In this document: in pieces, positions 37,801 to 51,417 of the stretch
Numbering within the stretch: position 1 is the first letter of the stretch
Layout: each line of letters begins with the position of its first letter
Source: Lethocerus indicus
Taxonomy: Eukaryota > Arthropoda > Insecta > Hemiptera > Belostomatidae
DNA length: 64,000 bases
NCBI GenBank assembly: GCA_019843655.1
Contig: JACDQD010000102.1
Location: forward strand, 1,435,501 to 1,499,500
Reading direction: 5' to 3'
Made by a program: the position numbers and the translations under genes
The notes under the pieces: model-generated
The model's database searches: none
Seen by the model: only the letters and a program-made list of their open reading frames with translations
Told to the model about the DNA's origin: nothing

Positions 37801-40800
37801 CAATTTCTCGTCACGGCGTGGAGTAGGTTTCGGCATTTGCCCGCGAATGGCATTGTCGTCTCGTTTCGGAAGACGATGGAACTAATTAAAGCGGCCCATT
37901 TTATTTTTTTTTTTCAACTCCGAAAGAAAAGTCGGTCGCCCCACTTTGTCCCGGAAAATTCTCTTTTCAGGAAATTTTCCGGCTTTATTAACGAGAAAGG
38001 CAAAAAAAAAACGGAGTAAATAAAATAAAAGACGGTAGAAAACTAACAAACCGAGTAAACCTGTCCACCGGCTCATTGTCCGCGGCGCTGGCCTTATTTA
38101 TGAATATAATTTCAATTCCCCTTAGAGAAGCCGAGATGAGACTTCGGAGGAGGCTGTAGGACCGGCGGGTTCAACCCCCATTGTCGTGTGTACTCCTTGA
38201 TCATTTTAATGATGGGCCCCTGGGAGGTAGGGAGGGAGGGAGGAACCTCCAACGACAATGGAGCTCCCCGACCCTCCTTTATATTTGGACTCCCACTTTT
38301 GCACCCCTTTGTGTAAAAGTCCCCTCGTCCCGACGAACGAGGACGAGGGGGAGGGAGGCAGTGAGAGCGAAAGAGTGAGCCGGAGGGGCAAAGAGGGTGG
38401 CGGGGTATACGGGGATTTATTCAATTATTGTGTTACAACAACTCGACCCTCCCTTCCTATTTTATCCCACACCCACCACTATAATTGTTTTTGTCCCGGC
38501 GCCCCCTCCTATTAATTCAGGAATCTGCTTGCTAATTAGGGATTTGGCGAATTTATAATCTCAGACTGGGAACTTGTGCCGAAACAAAGACCGGTTCTGT
38601 AGAGGAATACTTTTTTAATTCGGGATTTTCTCGGTAGGCCTTGCCGTTTCAATATGTTTGTTATTTTAACATAGCGGGAACCGAATTGTTCGAAATATAC
38701 GCCCGGAAACTGCGCGTCCCCGATCCGGTTTTTGTATAAGGGGGCTGGTAGTGTGTGGCGGTGAGACGCCACGTTGGGGGTATGGGGCGGAGGGTGGCCA
38801 TGAATATTTGACACATGGGCTAGTTGGCAATCGATATACTAAAGGCGGCTGCCGCATCCCTCGACACCGGCCTGAAATAATAAACAGGCTCGGCCTCAAC
38901 CGGCGGCAACAACCCCCTTTCTCGCCGTCCCCTTATTTATCTATTCAACCCTGGGGCCCTCTCCACTTTTGAGCCACCCCCCGTCCCCGGCCCCATTTAA
39001 TCGCCCTCGCAGGACAGACAGTGGCCGCGGCCACTTCCTACGCCGAGGATAGATGGCTTTTACCCAAAATAAACGTCCGTCGGGTTAATCTCGAACGGGA
39101 GGCAAAAACGGAGGGATAGCGTCAAAACTGAAACCTCAAATTTATGAACACAAATTGAAAAACAAAATTAGTATAGAATTTATATAGTAATAAATAATAA
39201 ATCCGAAAATTATTCACGCAAAACTGAATTGAAGATCCACCTTTAGTCAGTAATACTTACGAGCGCTTTATATTGTAACTTTTTATCTATTTTTAATAAT
39301 ATATTTGTATTTTTGTTTCAGGAATGAATTCGGCCGAGGAGAGACACGTAAGTAAATTTGGACACTTTTTTCACCGCACTCTGAGCATGTCATTTCAATT
39401 TTTTCGCCTTTCGCGAGTCAAATTTCCTTCCCCGCCGCCCGCCACCTCCCCGCCGACCGGTCTTTCCCCTTTCCCGTTTGACATGCAGATTAGGCTCTCT
39501 GTCGTTAGGCGGCGCTTATTCCGGCAAAGAGCTCCTTCGAACCGTTTCAAAAGCGGCTCGAGCCAAAAGGCGGCGGCTGGCTCCGAATAAACATTTCCAG
39601 TTTTTCTCGTTTTGTCGTTATACCCGCATTATTCGTCCTGTGCTGTTCCCTCGGCGCCCGACCCTTCACAGGAAATTACCATTTTTATTGCGCCCCGCTC
39701 TTAGGATTGGAAAGAATATTTTATTCCCGACTAGTCTGCCGGAACAACGGAGGATTTTATTTTCATTTATTGTCTCAGATTATGTGCCCCTATGCAGTAT
39801 GCGGCGGAAAAAGTACCAAATGTCTCGAAGAAATCTTAATTGTATTTATTTATTAGAATAACGCGTCCATATTATAATATAAAACACACGGTTAAATGTC
39901 CTCCATATTATATGGGATAAGATGCAAAGTTCAAAATTACAATTCCAGATTATTTTCTCGGGTTTGATTTTACGAATCACACAGGAATGTGTGATACTAT
40001 TATGTAATCAATTTTTCCTGATTTTAAGTATCTCCTGATACCTATTTGAGCTTGCACTCGACACCGTTACCTGTTTGTGTTAGCCGGGCGTATCGTTATT
40101 TAGGGCCTTTGGGAATAAGAAAGAAGCTTACACCCCGGTTAATAGTCTAGACGTGGAAGGCGGTGTTTTTCTATACGGGGAGGAGTTCGGGGGCCGTTCC
40201 ACCGTCTCAACCCCTCTCCGGATATTCCTCCGTTCATTTTTAACGCCGGGTGCAGGCCCCCCGAGGGTTACCTATAAATAAATTACCGTCCCCCACCCCG
40301 CCACTCGTCGCCACTCCGCCGCACCCACTCGTGAAACTTTAACCCACTCCACGTGGCAGCTACCCGGGGGCCGTAAGGGTGGCCGGGGAGGACGAGAAGG
40401 CGGCGCCATTTTTAAGAGGGCGTCCTGACGGTCGGTTGAGCACGTGGGGGGAGGGGGCGGAGTTAATAATGCAGGGGTTATCTCCGGGAGAGTGAGAGGA
40501 GAAAGCGAGAGGGAGAGGGTACACTGTATACCGCCATCTATTATTCACGAGAGAGAGAGAGGGGGCGTGAGGGGGATGTCGGAGGGAAGAGGGGGGTGAA
40601 GTGGTCCGCGTGTAAAAAAGGCGCGGAGGCGGGAGTTGGGGCATAATTCGCGAGGGACGGGAGCCCCCAACGAGCTGCCTCCTGATTTCATCACTGCCTA
40701 ACCCCTTCCTTTTCTCCCCCGCCCCTAACTAGACTCCTCCCTCTCTCGCTCTCCCTCCGTATCTCTTATTTATTAAAATTAGGACTAGCACCTACCTATC

Positions 40801-43800
40801 TCTCCGAGGGTGGGAGGAATAATCTGAATTTAATTTCGGGGGAAAAGCGCCGGCGAGAGAAAAGAGGGTGGAAGGAGGGAGATTTATAATACCTAAGACT
40901 TTCCGGCGCCCTCTCCGTTGCCGGCCTTGTAAGTCGCTACGCCAAATTCAATTGGCTCTTAATGTCGGCATTATTAAAACTCCTCTTTTTCTCCTCTCTC
41001 TTACATTTGTTTTTCAAATTCCGAAGCGCACCCACCCTGCCGACACTTTGTTTAACCTTTAGAAAATAATTATACCGCAACTCTCCTATTATTTTGTCGG
41101 TTTTTAGGATTGTTAATTTTCTTCCATTTACATAAATTATCTCTCCCGTTGCAATGGTAATAGGCTATCTCGAAATTAATAATTAACTTACAATAATAGC
41201 GATCGGAGTTATTCGAGTAATAACAAAGATTTTATTTTTGTGGTGATTAAATGGTTTGTTTATATTGGTTCACAATTTCAATTGTTTATGTTATCATCGC
41301 GAAAAAATTTGCTTTCCGTACGGCGAATATGTACAACGCGCTTACAGGAAATAACGGGCTTGAGGACACTCTAGGTCGGCATTTGAAATTCATAATACGT
41401 ATTCGAGTCGCGGCTACCGATTTCTAGTGGTGCACTGGCTTGTTGTTCCGGCGTTCGAATTGTACTTTCATTTTACTATTCGAAACTCCGGGCTATCCCG
41501 GTACGAGAAGGCATGAGGGAGATCCCCGTGGGGTGTAGGTGGGAGGGAGGGTTAAAAGCGGTACGGCCCGTAGTAGTCTACACTGTGTGCCGGTGGTAGG
41601 GGTTGATGGGGATGGAAATGTGATGGGGTGGAAGTTGGAAGGGTGCGGGGGTAGCTCTGTTGATTTTCTGCTCGCAATTAACACCGAGGGGCGAACCCGT
41701 CCTCCTCCCGGCTGAAAAGGGTCATGTGGAAGGGCCTGGGCTCTGCGTTGGGGAATGCACAGGAGAAGCCCCGAGCTTTTTGCCTCCCTTTCCCAACGGA
41801 TTAATGAAGACTCGTTAGCGCTTCAGTACGCTCCCTCTCTCTCTCTCTCTCTCTCCCTCCCTCCCTCGCTCGCTCCTTCTCCCTAGCCCGCCTCTCCTAA
41901 TAAAAACACGTCCAGTTGAAACAACTTTCACATTTTCCGAGCCTTCTCGCTTTTCCTGTCGTTTGTACTTCCGTTTTTCTGACTCTGGCCTCGGCTCACT
42001 TTTTTGCCCCTCTCCCGTTGATTGTATGCACGCTCGTGCGGGATGCGACGTTCAATTTTTTTTTGCGCAGTCCTTTAGGGGAAAAAAATCCGTACGGTAT
42101 ACCCGGTTATTAAAACACGAATCTGAGTTCATTTATTACATCTCTCGGCAAATACTGCTAATTATAAGGAATATGAATTAGAGATATTAATAGTTCAAAA
42201 TCCGATTTTATAAGGATTGGTATTATATGTATTATTTAATTGCATTGAAATCATAGCACGGTGATATGTTTCAAGATCTTTATCGGTTTCATTTCATGTC
42301 ATTGTCAGTAGCATCCCCACATTACTGAGAATGTATTTGCACTACCATTTTTTAATTTAAACGGATTATACTAAATATATTTGTGGAATTGGAAGTGTAA
42401 ATGTTACGAAAATAATAGCGGTTAGGGGAGAAAATAGTGCCCGATGATTTGACAGGGCTTTTCCAAAAGTTATTTATTAAAGGTTTGTTTCGGGAGTGTA
42501 GTATTTACTGTTTGGAAGAGGACGGGCGCGTTAACCCAACAGTATTGAAATGTAAATTAGCGTGGAGGCGGTGTCATTTTAATTGGAGGGTGGGGTTGGG
42601 AACCCGTTACTTTGTACCCTTTGAGGTGAGGTCGCTTCGCGTGTACCCAACTTTCCGGCCGGCTGTTCACCGCCGCCGCTTATGAAAAAGCCCCGCCCCT
42701 CCCCCCGTCTCGGGACTTCAATTAAGTCCCTGAAAACAAGTTGAGCTCCTCTTCGTCCTCTCAAAAGGGAAGGCCCTTTTTGACGGGCCGCAACCGATTC
42801 CCCGGCCGGTTTTTTTCCCCTTTCCGCGTTCCATATTTTTTTCCTTTTTTTAAAGGCCCCACGGGCCCTTAAAGGACTGACACCGTAAACCTCTTAACGG
42901 GAAGGGAATTACGTGAGTTATTAGGTTTATTGCTCCCGGACCCGTTTTATTGTCGATTGCCGCCGAGGTAAGGAAGCCGGAGATTATGACGAGGTAAAAA
43001 AGAAAGCAGAAAAGAGACAGTGGAAGGGAAAAGGGGCGACCGCATTTTTCTCGGTCGCTTTACGCACGCCCTACTTTTTACGACTCGTCGCCAGATAAGT
43101 CCCGACCCTTATTGAAATTACGCGGCCCCCCCTCCGGCCGAATTTATTTCCGCGACGAGCCCTCATTTAATTTCCGCAACGCTCCACCTCCCGCTTGATA
43201 TTTTAATCATGAAACTCGCAACGAAAATAACGCGTTTACACTCCCAGCATTTAGTAGTCATTTATTTGAATCCGAGTACATTTTATAACGACTCGTTACC
43301 CGCGCGCCTCCTCTTATTAAAATTGCACTCTCGGCCTCATTACGAGGACGTGTCAGAAGACTCCCTCGATGGGAAATTTAATAAGTGTAATTGTGTAATA
43401 TCAACTCGTTTCGCGGGGTGTGAAAAACTCTGGATGGAACGATCACTGCGCGATGTGACTACTTTATAATTTCACGGTGAACACATTTTTATCATCCTGT
43501 AAACTAAATAGGTCGGAACGTAACACGTTCCACGGATTGATACATCACCGCCGGGAGCGAGCCCAGTTCCGGAGGGATTAATGTGTTTTTGTCATGGGGG
43601 CTTGTTAACAGAGCCCGTTGACACCGCCGCCCCCTTCTGCCCGGAGACCCTTAAGCGATAAACAGCCCTCCGTAACGCTTCATAAAGCTCACAATGGCTT
43701 GCGGACTCCGCAATAACAGTTAATGTCCGGACGGCTGCATCTGTTCTTTATTGCCCTCCCGACCCATCCTCCTTCCCCTTCGTTCCTCTCCCTCTTACCC

Positions 43801-46800
43801 GGCGTCCTCACTCTCCCTCCCTCCCTCTTTCTTTCTCCCTCTCTAGCTGTGTATAGATTGGATCTCGACCACCCCGCTCCCCTGTGATTTATTCCGGAGA
43901 TCTCTCCTCCTTAATGCCCTCCGTCGGTCTGCCGTTATGTAATTATTAAACTATTCTTATCCTCCCGGGGGCCAGAGTTATTACGGCGGTGGCCCGTGGC
44001 CCCGTTTCATCGACGGCCTGTCCGGGCGGTTAATCAAGAAATGAAGATTTATCGACACCATTAATTGAACCCTTTTTTTTGATAAATTAAGCCGCCCGGA
44101 CCCCGGGGCCCGAGTGGGAGCCGAAAGGCCCGATGAAAAATCTATGCCTAAATTTAGTGTCGTTCACAAATTGAAAGTTCGGAAACGGCCTTCCCCGGAG
44201 AATGTGCCTTGAATACTAATTTGGATGCCTGTTCTCATTTCATCCGGTCTTCATTTAATGCTTTATAAAAAATTGGAACTCAATCGCTGAGGAAAATATA
44301 AGTAATCAGTTTATGTGGATGCGAAAATTGAAATATCTGTTATTAATAACTGGCTACATGAAACAAATTATGGAATGAGATCATTGTGCGGTTAATATTA
44401 ATTAACGGTAAAAAATTAATGACGCGCTGAACGAGGTCTCATTATAGGCTAATTCGTATCGTACCTTACAAGTACCCTACTTCTCGGTGGTATGCCGATT
44501 ATCCTTCTTACCTCGGCTACCAGCCGGCAACTGATTACCTCATAAAAAAATGAAATTGTTGTTTATTTTTGTGGTTTCCGCTGAACGGATCGTAGTAAAT
44601 GTTAACCGCATAACCGGCCGTTAAGAGAAGAGAAGCTCGGCGTTGGCGTCTTTCCCGGGACGTTACCCTCTTATTAAGTCCCCTGGCTGAAATTGAGTTC
44701 ACCCTTCGGGGGTGGAGGCGGTCTGGAAGGAGAGGAGGAGCAAATTGGAAACTAATTTTCTAAATGAATTTTAATCACCTCGGCTTAATGCGCAATTACC
44801 AGGGAAGGCAGAGGTTGGAGGAATTATTGAGTTCTGGGTGTTGGTGGGGGCGGGGGTGGAGGGTGGTTGGGGTTCTGGTAGCGGCGCTAGCTAGAGGGCG
44901 TGTTTCCTGCGGAAGAGGCGGCACCCTTCTCGCCCCAGAGAAACAATTTGTTAACTCCCTCCACCGCCCCCTCGCCCACCCTATCTCTTAATTATCCACC
45001 CTTACTACGGCGCCCTTCATCCCTCTCGTAATTGCTCCTCTCCCTTATTGCAGACTCCTCCTTTTTGGATTACAGTTAAAAAAAAAAGGAGGGGAGGGTA
45101 GTAAGAAAAACACTCTTGTCGGTTAACGACATTAATTTTTAAATACTTTTAACGGCGTAATTTACACGTTTTTATTGTACTGTCCGTTTATATAGTTTAG
45201 TAGTACTCGCAAATGTAAACAAACTTATTCGTACGATTCTCCGTATAATCTAGGTTATATGATCCGACGCAAGAACGATTCAGCTGCATTCCATCTTCAG
45301 TAGCATTCCCTTAGTGATATACCGAGGTTTAAGTATTATTTGTAAGTATCGCGGTTAGGACACTACAAGTGAGAGGAAGAGAAAAATGCACGCGTAAGAG
45401 ATAATTCTAATTGTCATTTTCACTATACAAATAGCTTAAGCGGAGTTATTATTGGAAAGAAAAAAGTAACTTGTAATATAAAATGTACCGTAGAGATAAA
45501 CTAGATAAATTATTTAAAAAAATAAAAATAAGTCGCGCCAATATTTCTATTATGTGTGGAGCATATCAATGCTTGCATCGCCCGTTGTTATTGTCGGTGC
45601 GTGCAGGGGCGGCTAATAAACCGCTTCTATATGATCCTCGAATAAGCCCCAGTTTACGACCTCGGGGTGTTGGAGCGGGCGCAAATCCAAGAGGGTTATA
45701 TGACTCATTATATTTTCATCGGGAGGGTTTGACTGTGCAGCGGCGGCGGCGGCGGCTGGCAGGAGGGGTGGCCGCATTCGATAAGAGTACTGTGAAGGGA
45801 GAGATAGAGAGATGGAGAAGAGTGTCGGTTGAATAGAGGGGCGGAGAAGAGGAGCCCGGGGAGAGAGGATATTAAAGTATCATCGGAGTAAGAGGGTCGG
45901 AAAAGTGTGTAAGGGCTGAAGTTTAGGGAGGGTTGAAAGGCGGGGAGGGAGGAGGGGGGATGCGCGAGTGCGGGCGATCGGGAGCCCCGGGAAGCATTGT
46001 GATCTCACGTATTGCTAAGCCTCTGCCCCACTAATACCGGCCACCATTCCCCTTCTACTTGTAATCCTCCGGGCTTCCGGCTCCTGCACGCTTCACCATC
46101 TTTCCCTTCACCCTTCCCCTTTGTGTTCCGGACAACAGCCTTCCGCATTTTTTCTTTATTAAATATTTTCTTCCACTCCTCAATTAATAGTCACTAAGTT
46201 AAAGGAACGAGGCTAGTATATAAGTTCGTTTGTCGCTTCCTACACGCCTTGCCGAAAAAAGAAATATTTTAAGAATCGCGAAATGTCAGATACAATTAAA
46301 TTTTCAAAATAACTCGGGCCGATTGACTATTAACATTTGCGGCGCGCGTTCACTTTCCGAATACCGGAAACCTCTCAACATTTTCTGCTATTTATTTTCG
46401 ACGGGCGCTCAACTTCACGGTCCAATTAGCGATTCGGATGTTTGAGATGGAACAAGTTCGGTGTGCTCGCTATAATCCATAGACAGTATTTCTGGGCAAG
46501 TGGGCAGTGCAAACAGAAAATTAGGGGTGGACTACACTGCGGGTGGGAGCGCGGTAGTGTCGGGGCAAGGGGCGGGGGTAATGTTTGCCCGAGGGGTGAG
46601 GCGCCCACCCCTCGCTCCGGCCCGACGACTCCATTAAATATTTGCCCAGGGTTGTTTGTACGGCAATTGATAAACGGCCCTGTTGCCCCCCCCACCGGCT
46701 TCACAACCTCCCGATCGATTCCCACCCCATCGGGGCTTTGAACAGCTGGTGTTAATACGCCCCCGCCCTTCCGTTGCCCAGTCCCCGGTTTTATCCCCAG

Positions 46801-48682
46801 CGATCATAGTATTAATGGCAGTTCGTTATTGCCAATACGCTGCATACGATACCCATTGACTGGCCCGGATTTCGGTGTTTGCCTGCTTTTTAAAATCCAG
46901 TTATCATGCCTCCTCTTATAGCATTAACGAAACTGAGGCTCGGTTAATTGGCTTTGGGATTTATTATATATGGAATTTAAGGGTCGTATGTTGTATTACA
47001 TTGTAGACTATAGAGACCTAGAGATTTCTAAATCGCGAGGGTATTATTATTTAATAATTCAATTTGCAGTTTTTATATAAGCCGTCGAATAGATTATCGA
47101 CCGGTAAAATCGCAACTTTATATTACTATTTCCCAATTTTTCTCTCGTTTTCGAGACGGAAGAATGGTGCTAATTAATGAAGAAAAGAACAATATCGTCC
47201 TCTGTATTATTGATAGCAATTCATGATCGGTTATAGATATGATAGTGAGAGTCGAATGTGTTACATTCGGTGCCGGGGACGGAGTGGTCCGTGTTTAGTT
47301 CACGGGAGTGGCTGGAGGTGGCGCACCGCCCCCAGTGCGCCTGCACCGCCCCGCCCTCTCTACACCCTGACGGGGGAAAAATCAATTCGTTTGTCGCCCA
47401 CAAAACTGCAAGAAGGGGTTGGAGGAGGGGGCAGTGGCAGTGACAGTGGTAGTGTTAGGGACCGCAGGGGCGGGAGGCGGAGGGTCGTTTTGTCTGGTGG
47501 GGTGGCGTTTATTGTTAATTGGGTTTCCGGTCGCCCCGGCGGGTGGGTGGAAGTGGTCGGTCGGCCGGGGGCGGCGGTGCGGGGGCGGTGCGGGGTGGCG
47601 GAGGGGACCGCTGTCACCTAAAGGCTATCTATCCCGGCCCCGACCCCACTTGGCCTCCTCCTCCTCCTCCTCCCCCCTGCCACCCCCTCTATGACTCCAT
47701 TGTAGGGTGCGAGTGGCCGCTAACAAGCACTACACCCCCGCCCCCCTCTCTACACATCCCTCCACTTCCACTACCCTTGTTTATATCCCCTCATTCCCGT
47801 GTTCCCCTCCCGGATCGATACCTCCTCCCCTTCCCCGCTTCTACCGCCTCTCCTCTCTCTTGACCCTTGCCTCCCAACTTTTCTGATCACTTCTAATCGT
47901 GTTAACGTTATGGGTGTATTGGGGTAGGCACTTCCCGACGCGGGAAAGTAAATAAACGTTTCGTCCTCCGAATTCTGCGCGAAACGATTCTATCGCTCGT
48001 TTTAATCATTTAAATGAATTTAACTTTAGTTATGGCCTAATATATAACTATAAAGTATTTTTTTTTTGACAAAACGTTTTACGATATGTGGTTTTCATAA
48101 AATGCACCTCGACCCGAATTTCGGAGAATTCATTTTCTACTATAGAAGGACTGCCTATCTATCAGTCGATAGTGCAATTATTATCGCAGATTTTTGAATT
48201 AATATTACTCTTTAAATATTAATATACTAGAAAATAATAATCTTTACGAACACCGATATGGTTGTAAAGTCAAAAATACGTGATACTTGTTCTAATTTCC
48301 CGGTTATTATAACTATTCCTTAGAGTGTGAAGTGGTTGTTCCGTCGAGGATAAAACCGAGAGGAGGGCGTAACTTCGGATTTCCTTTTGAGTTCGAAACT
48401 CCGCCATTGGAGCTGTTAATTAGCGAGTAATTTTGGGGGTCCACGAAGGGTCAACGGGGTTCTGAGAGAGGTGTAAAGAGAGAGAGAGGAAGAGGGGTTG
48501 CGAGCGAGCTCGAAAGGAAAGAGAGGGAGAGAGAGTGGTGTGAAGGGCGTGTGAACCGCAGCAGCGCCAACAGTTCACAAGTCATGTAATTACACTAATT
48601 ACCCCCAATTAACAGGGTTGGGCAGGGTGGGGGCGGTGTCGGAGTCAGTAGTAGTGTTGTGTAGCCGAGTAGTGTAGTGTGA

Positions 48683-48723
<41 letters not shown>

Positions 48724-51377
48724 AGGGAGAGGGCGAGCGGTACTAACAGAGGGTGCGAGTGAGACAGAGACTGCTTTAGAAGGGGGTAGAAGTTAACCCG
48801 TGTTTACTCAACGCTCCACTCCCAACCTCTCCCTCTCCCTATCTCCCTTCTCGCTCCTCCCCCTTCAACCCCGAGAGGGATTTATATTAATTAAATGCGT
48901 TTTTGCCCCCATCTGCCTTCCCTCTTTCACCTCGCCCTTTTACCCCTCCCTTTCACCCTCTCTCTCTCTCTCTCCCTCTCCGTCTCTCTCTGTTCTCTTA
49001 CGTATAATTGGAACGCCCTGCGGGACTCTCACTATTTTTCCTCCGGGTCCCCTCCCCCCACCTTCTTCCTAATTGAGATTTGTGGGGCCCGACCCTCGTC
49101 ATCCCCGCCATCTTCTTGCCGCGAACTCGAGCCCCCCCCCCGGACGGTATTTAGTTAATTAAATTTGCCAAAAATTTCCTCCACCACCTTCTGCCCCTTT
49201 ACAGGATTCGCCTTTTCGACTCCCGCGTCTTTCTTTTCTTTTCCCCAATCGTTTCTCCTCGGGGATTTCTTCGCCTCAGCATTGAGTGGGTTCGGGGGCA
49301 GTTGGAGGATGCTAGGAAATGTAATAGGATTAAGAGTTAAAAGGTCCGTGTTCCCTTTATTTCATTTCCTGTAATATTTAGCGTCTTTTTCTGTAGTAAA
49401 AAAAATTATTAATATGGTTTTAACGTGGATATTGCAGAATAATAAGACCGAAGTGACACTCCTCAAATTTTTGTATTACTTCTAATACTCTAATATTACG
49501 GAAACTAATAGCCCTCGACCAATCGCGACTCAAGAAATTCGAACCTCATAACATTTCCTCCGAGGTGAAATGAAATCAGTATCATTCTTGTATAACCTAT
49601 GAGAAAATATACGCGCGGCAATTATTTTGCAATTATTGTAATGTATCCCTTTTGTCACTCGCAGATATTGGATGGGTTATAATTTCGGCATATTTGTCTG
49701 ACGTTTATAAGATTTAGGGCCGGCGGTAGAGCGGTGGTAATAAATTGGGCTATGAGAGGGATAGGGGAGGGGTCGCGTGGGTGGTAAATGAGGCCCCGGG
49801 AGGTGTGATATACATCAGATTAGAGGGGTGGCTCTCAACCTCAACTCCGTCCGGGGGTGGGGTTGGTCGGGGGGTCGTTTGAACTGGTTCAGCCGCACCC
49901 GATCAATACCTCCTTACATCCCCCTATCTCCCTCCCTCTCGCTCCCTCTCTCTCTCTCTCTCTCTCTCTCCTCCCCCTCTTTGCTCTTCTCGCCAGGCCG
50001 CAGATACCTCCTGATTCGGAAATAAAATATTCGACGAGCTGCGGAGGGCCGGGGGAGAGAGGCGCTCCATGCATAATGCAGGAGCCAGCGACAAACCTCC
50101 CCTATCTGACTGCCTACCCCCTGCCCCCTTTCCTGTCTCCCTCTCTCCCTTTCCCCTTCCTGCTCTCCTTCCTTAGGAGAACCCAGCGGTCTCCCTCTCT
50201 TTCTCCCTCTCTCTCTCTCTCTCTCGCCCGCAATATCGTCAGCGCCACTCCGTAACTTACTTCTCTCCCATTCTGCCTCCTCCACCAATTCCACCAATTT
50301 ATCTAGCGGCGAGAGAACCGAGGGGGTGGGGCGGGGCGGGGCGGGAAGATGCTCGAAAGAGAGATGCTCTCGGTTGGTTTCACTTAAGGGGCGCCAGCCT
50401 CTTCTGCCCGACCAACCCTTTATTTGTATGGGTTGGGGGTGGTTGTGGGTAATTCTATAAAAATTCCGCGCGCTCCGTGTGCTTGTCTTATATCCCTTTT
50501 CAAATATGATAGATACGTAACAATTTTTACTCTTACTGTATATAGATGATTATATTAATTTTATCGGGTTTATCTTTACCGACGTTTTAGATTTTTTCAA
50601 TCGTATATTCACACCTCATTTAATAATCACGATAGAACACTTTTAAATTTAAAAATTATATTTTATGGAACGATATGTAAAAACTAATATATCCATTATA
50701 AAGAAAAACCAGTGGGTTGTGAGATAGCGAAATTGGTGGAACTGTCTAAACCAGACCGGATGTAGGGTGCGTTAAATTAAATAAGAGAAATAACGAGGAG
50801 TGTATTTCACCGTGTGGGGAGGATACGGGACGGGAGTTTCCTCTCCGCCCTTTTAACGCGATTAGGCGACCGACGCGACGCCGCGCCGGCAGCTCGATTT
50901 TCCATCCCCCGTAGGCAAATTTAAGGGGGCGGAAAGCAGGGGAGCGAATTCGACAAAACAAGATTACAAGTGACTTTGTTATCCCCCTCCTCCCCCATAG
51001 GATTCGGGAATCAATTATATGCCCGGAATAAAAAGCTGGCAGAAGGGAGCCCTAGGGACTTTGAGCGGGGGATCCGAGTGAAAGAATGGTAAGTAGCTTA
51101 ACTGGGGTTCTCCCTCCTCCCCCCCCCCGCAAAATTAACTTCAATTTTTTTTTTATTCCGAGGGGGGTAAGACCGAATGGGCGTTCGCTAATCCGGCAAA
51201 ATAAAGCGCCGGCAGAGGGGTGCCGGCCGGGAAATGGGGCGTGAAAGAATAGCGATGGAAATCTATTATTAATGGGAGTCATCGTCCCGGGGGTCCCGGC
51301 TCTCTGTGAGAATATAACCCGGCAAACGACATCTGTTAAAGTTCAGGCCCGGCTACACCTGCCCTAAGGCGCACACA

Positions 51378-51417
<40 letters not shown>

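Larger units (their letters stand above)
23139..39321 (+). other. intron between exons C and D (about 16.2 kb)
   Basis: This long intron holds an 84-bp (CT)n at 24.77 kb, promoter-like TATA/GC-box combinations at 24.92 and 26.68 kb, a (GT)n at 26.63 kb, a 45-bp (TA)n at 29.22 kb, a 58-bp (CT)n at 30.41 kb, a (CA)n at 34.77 kb, a foldback element at 35.37 kb and the paired elements at 36.27-37.43 kb. GC-rich, purine-rich blocks lie at 25.4-26.05 kb. Open frames up to 169 codons (23398-23907) match nothing I recognise. Confidence 0.85.
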
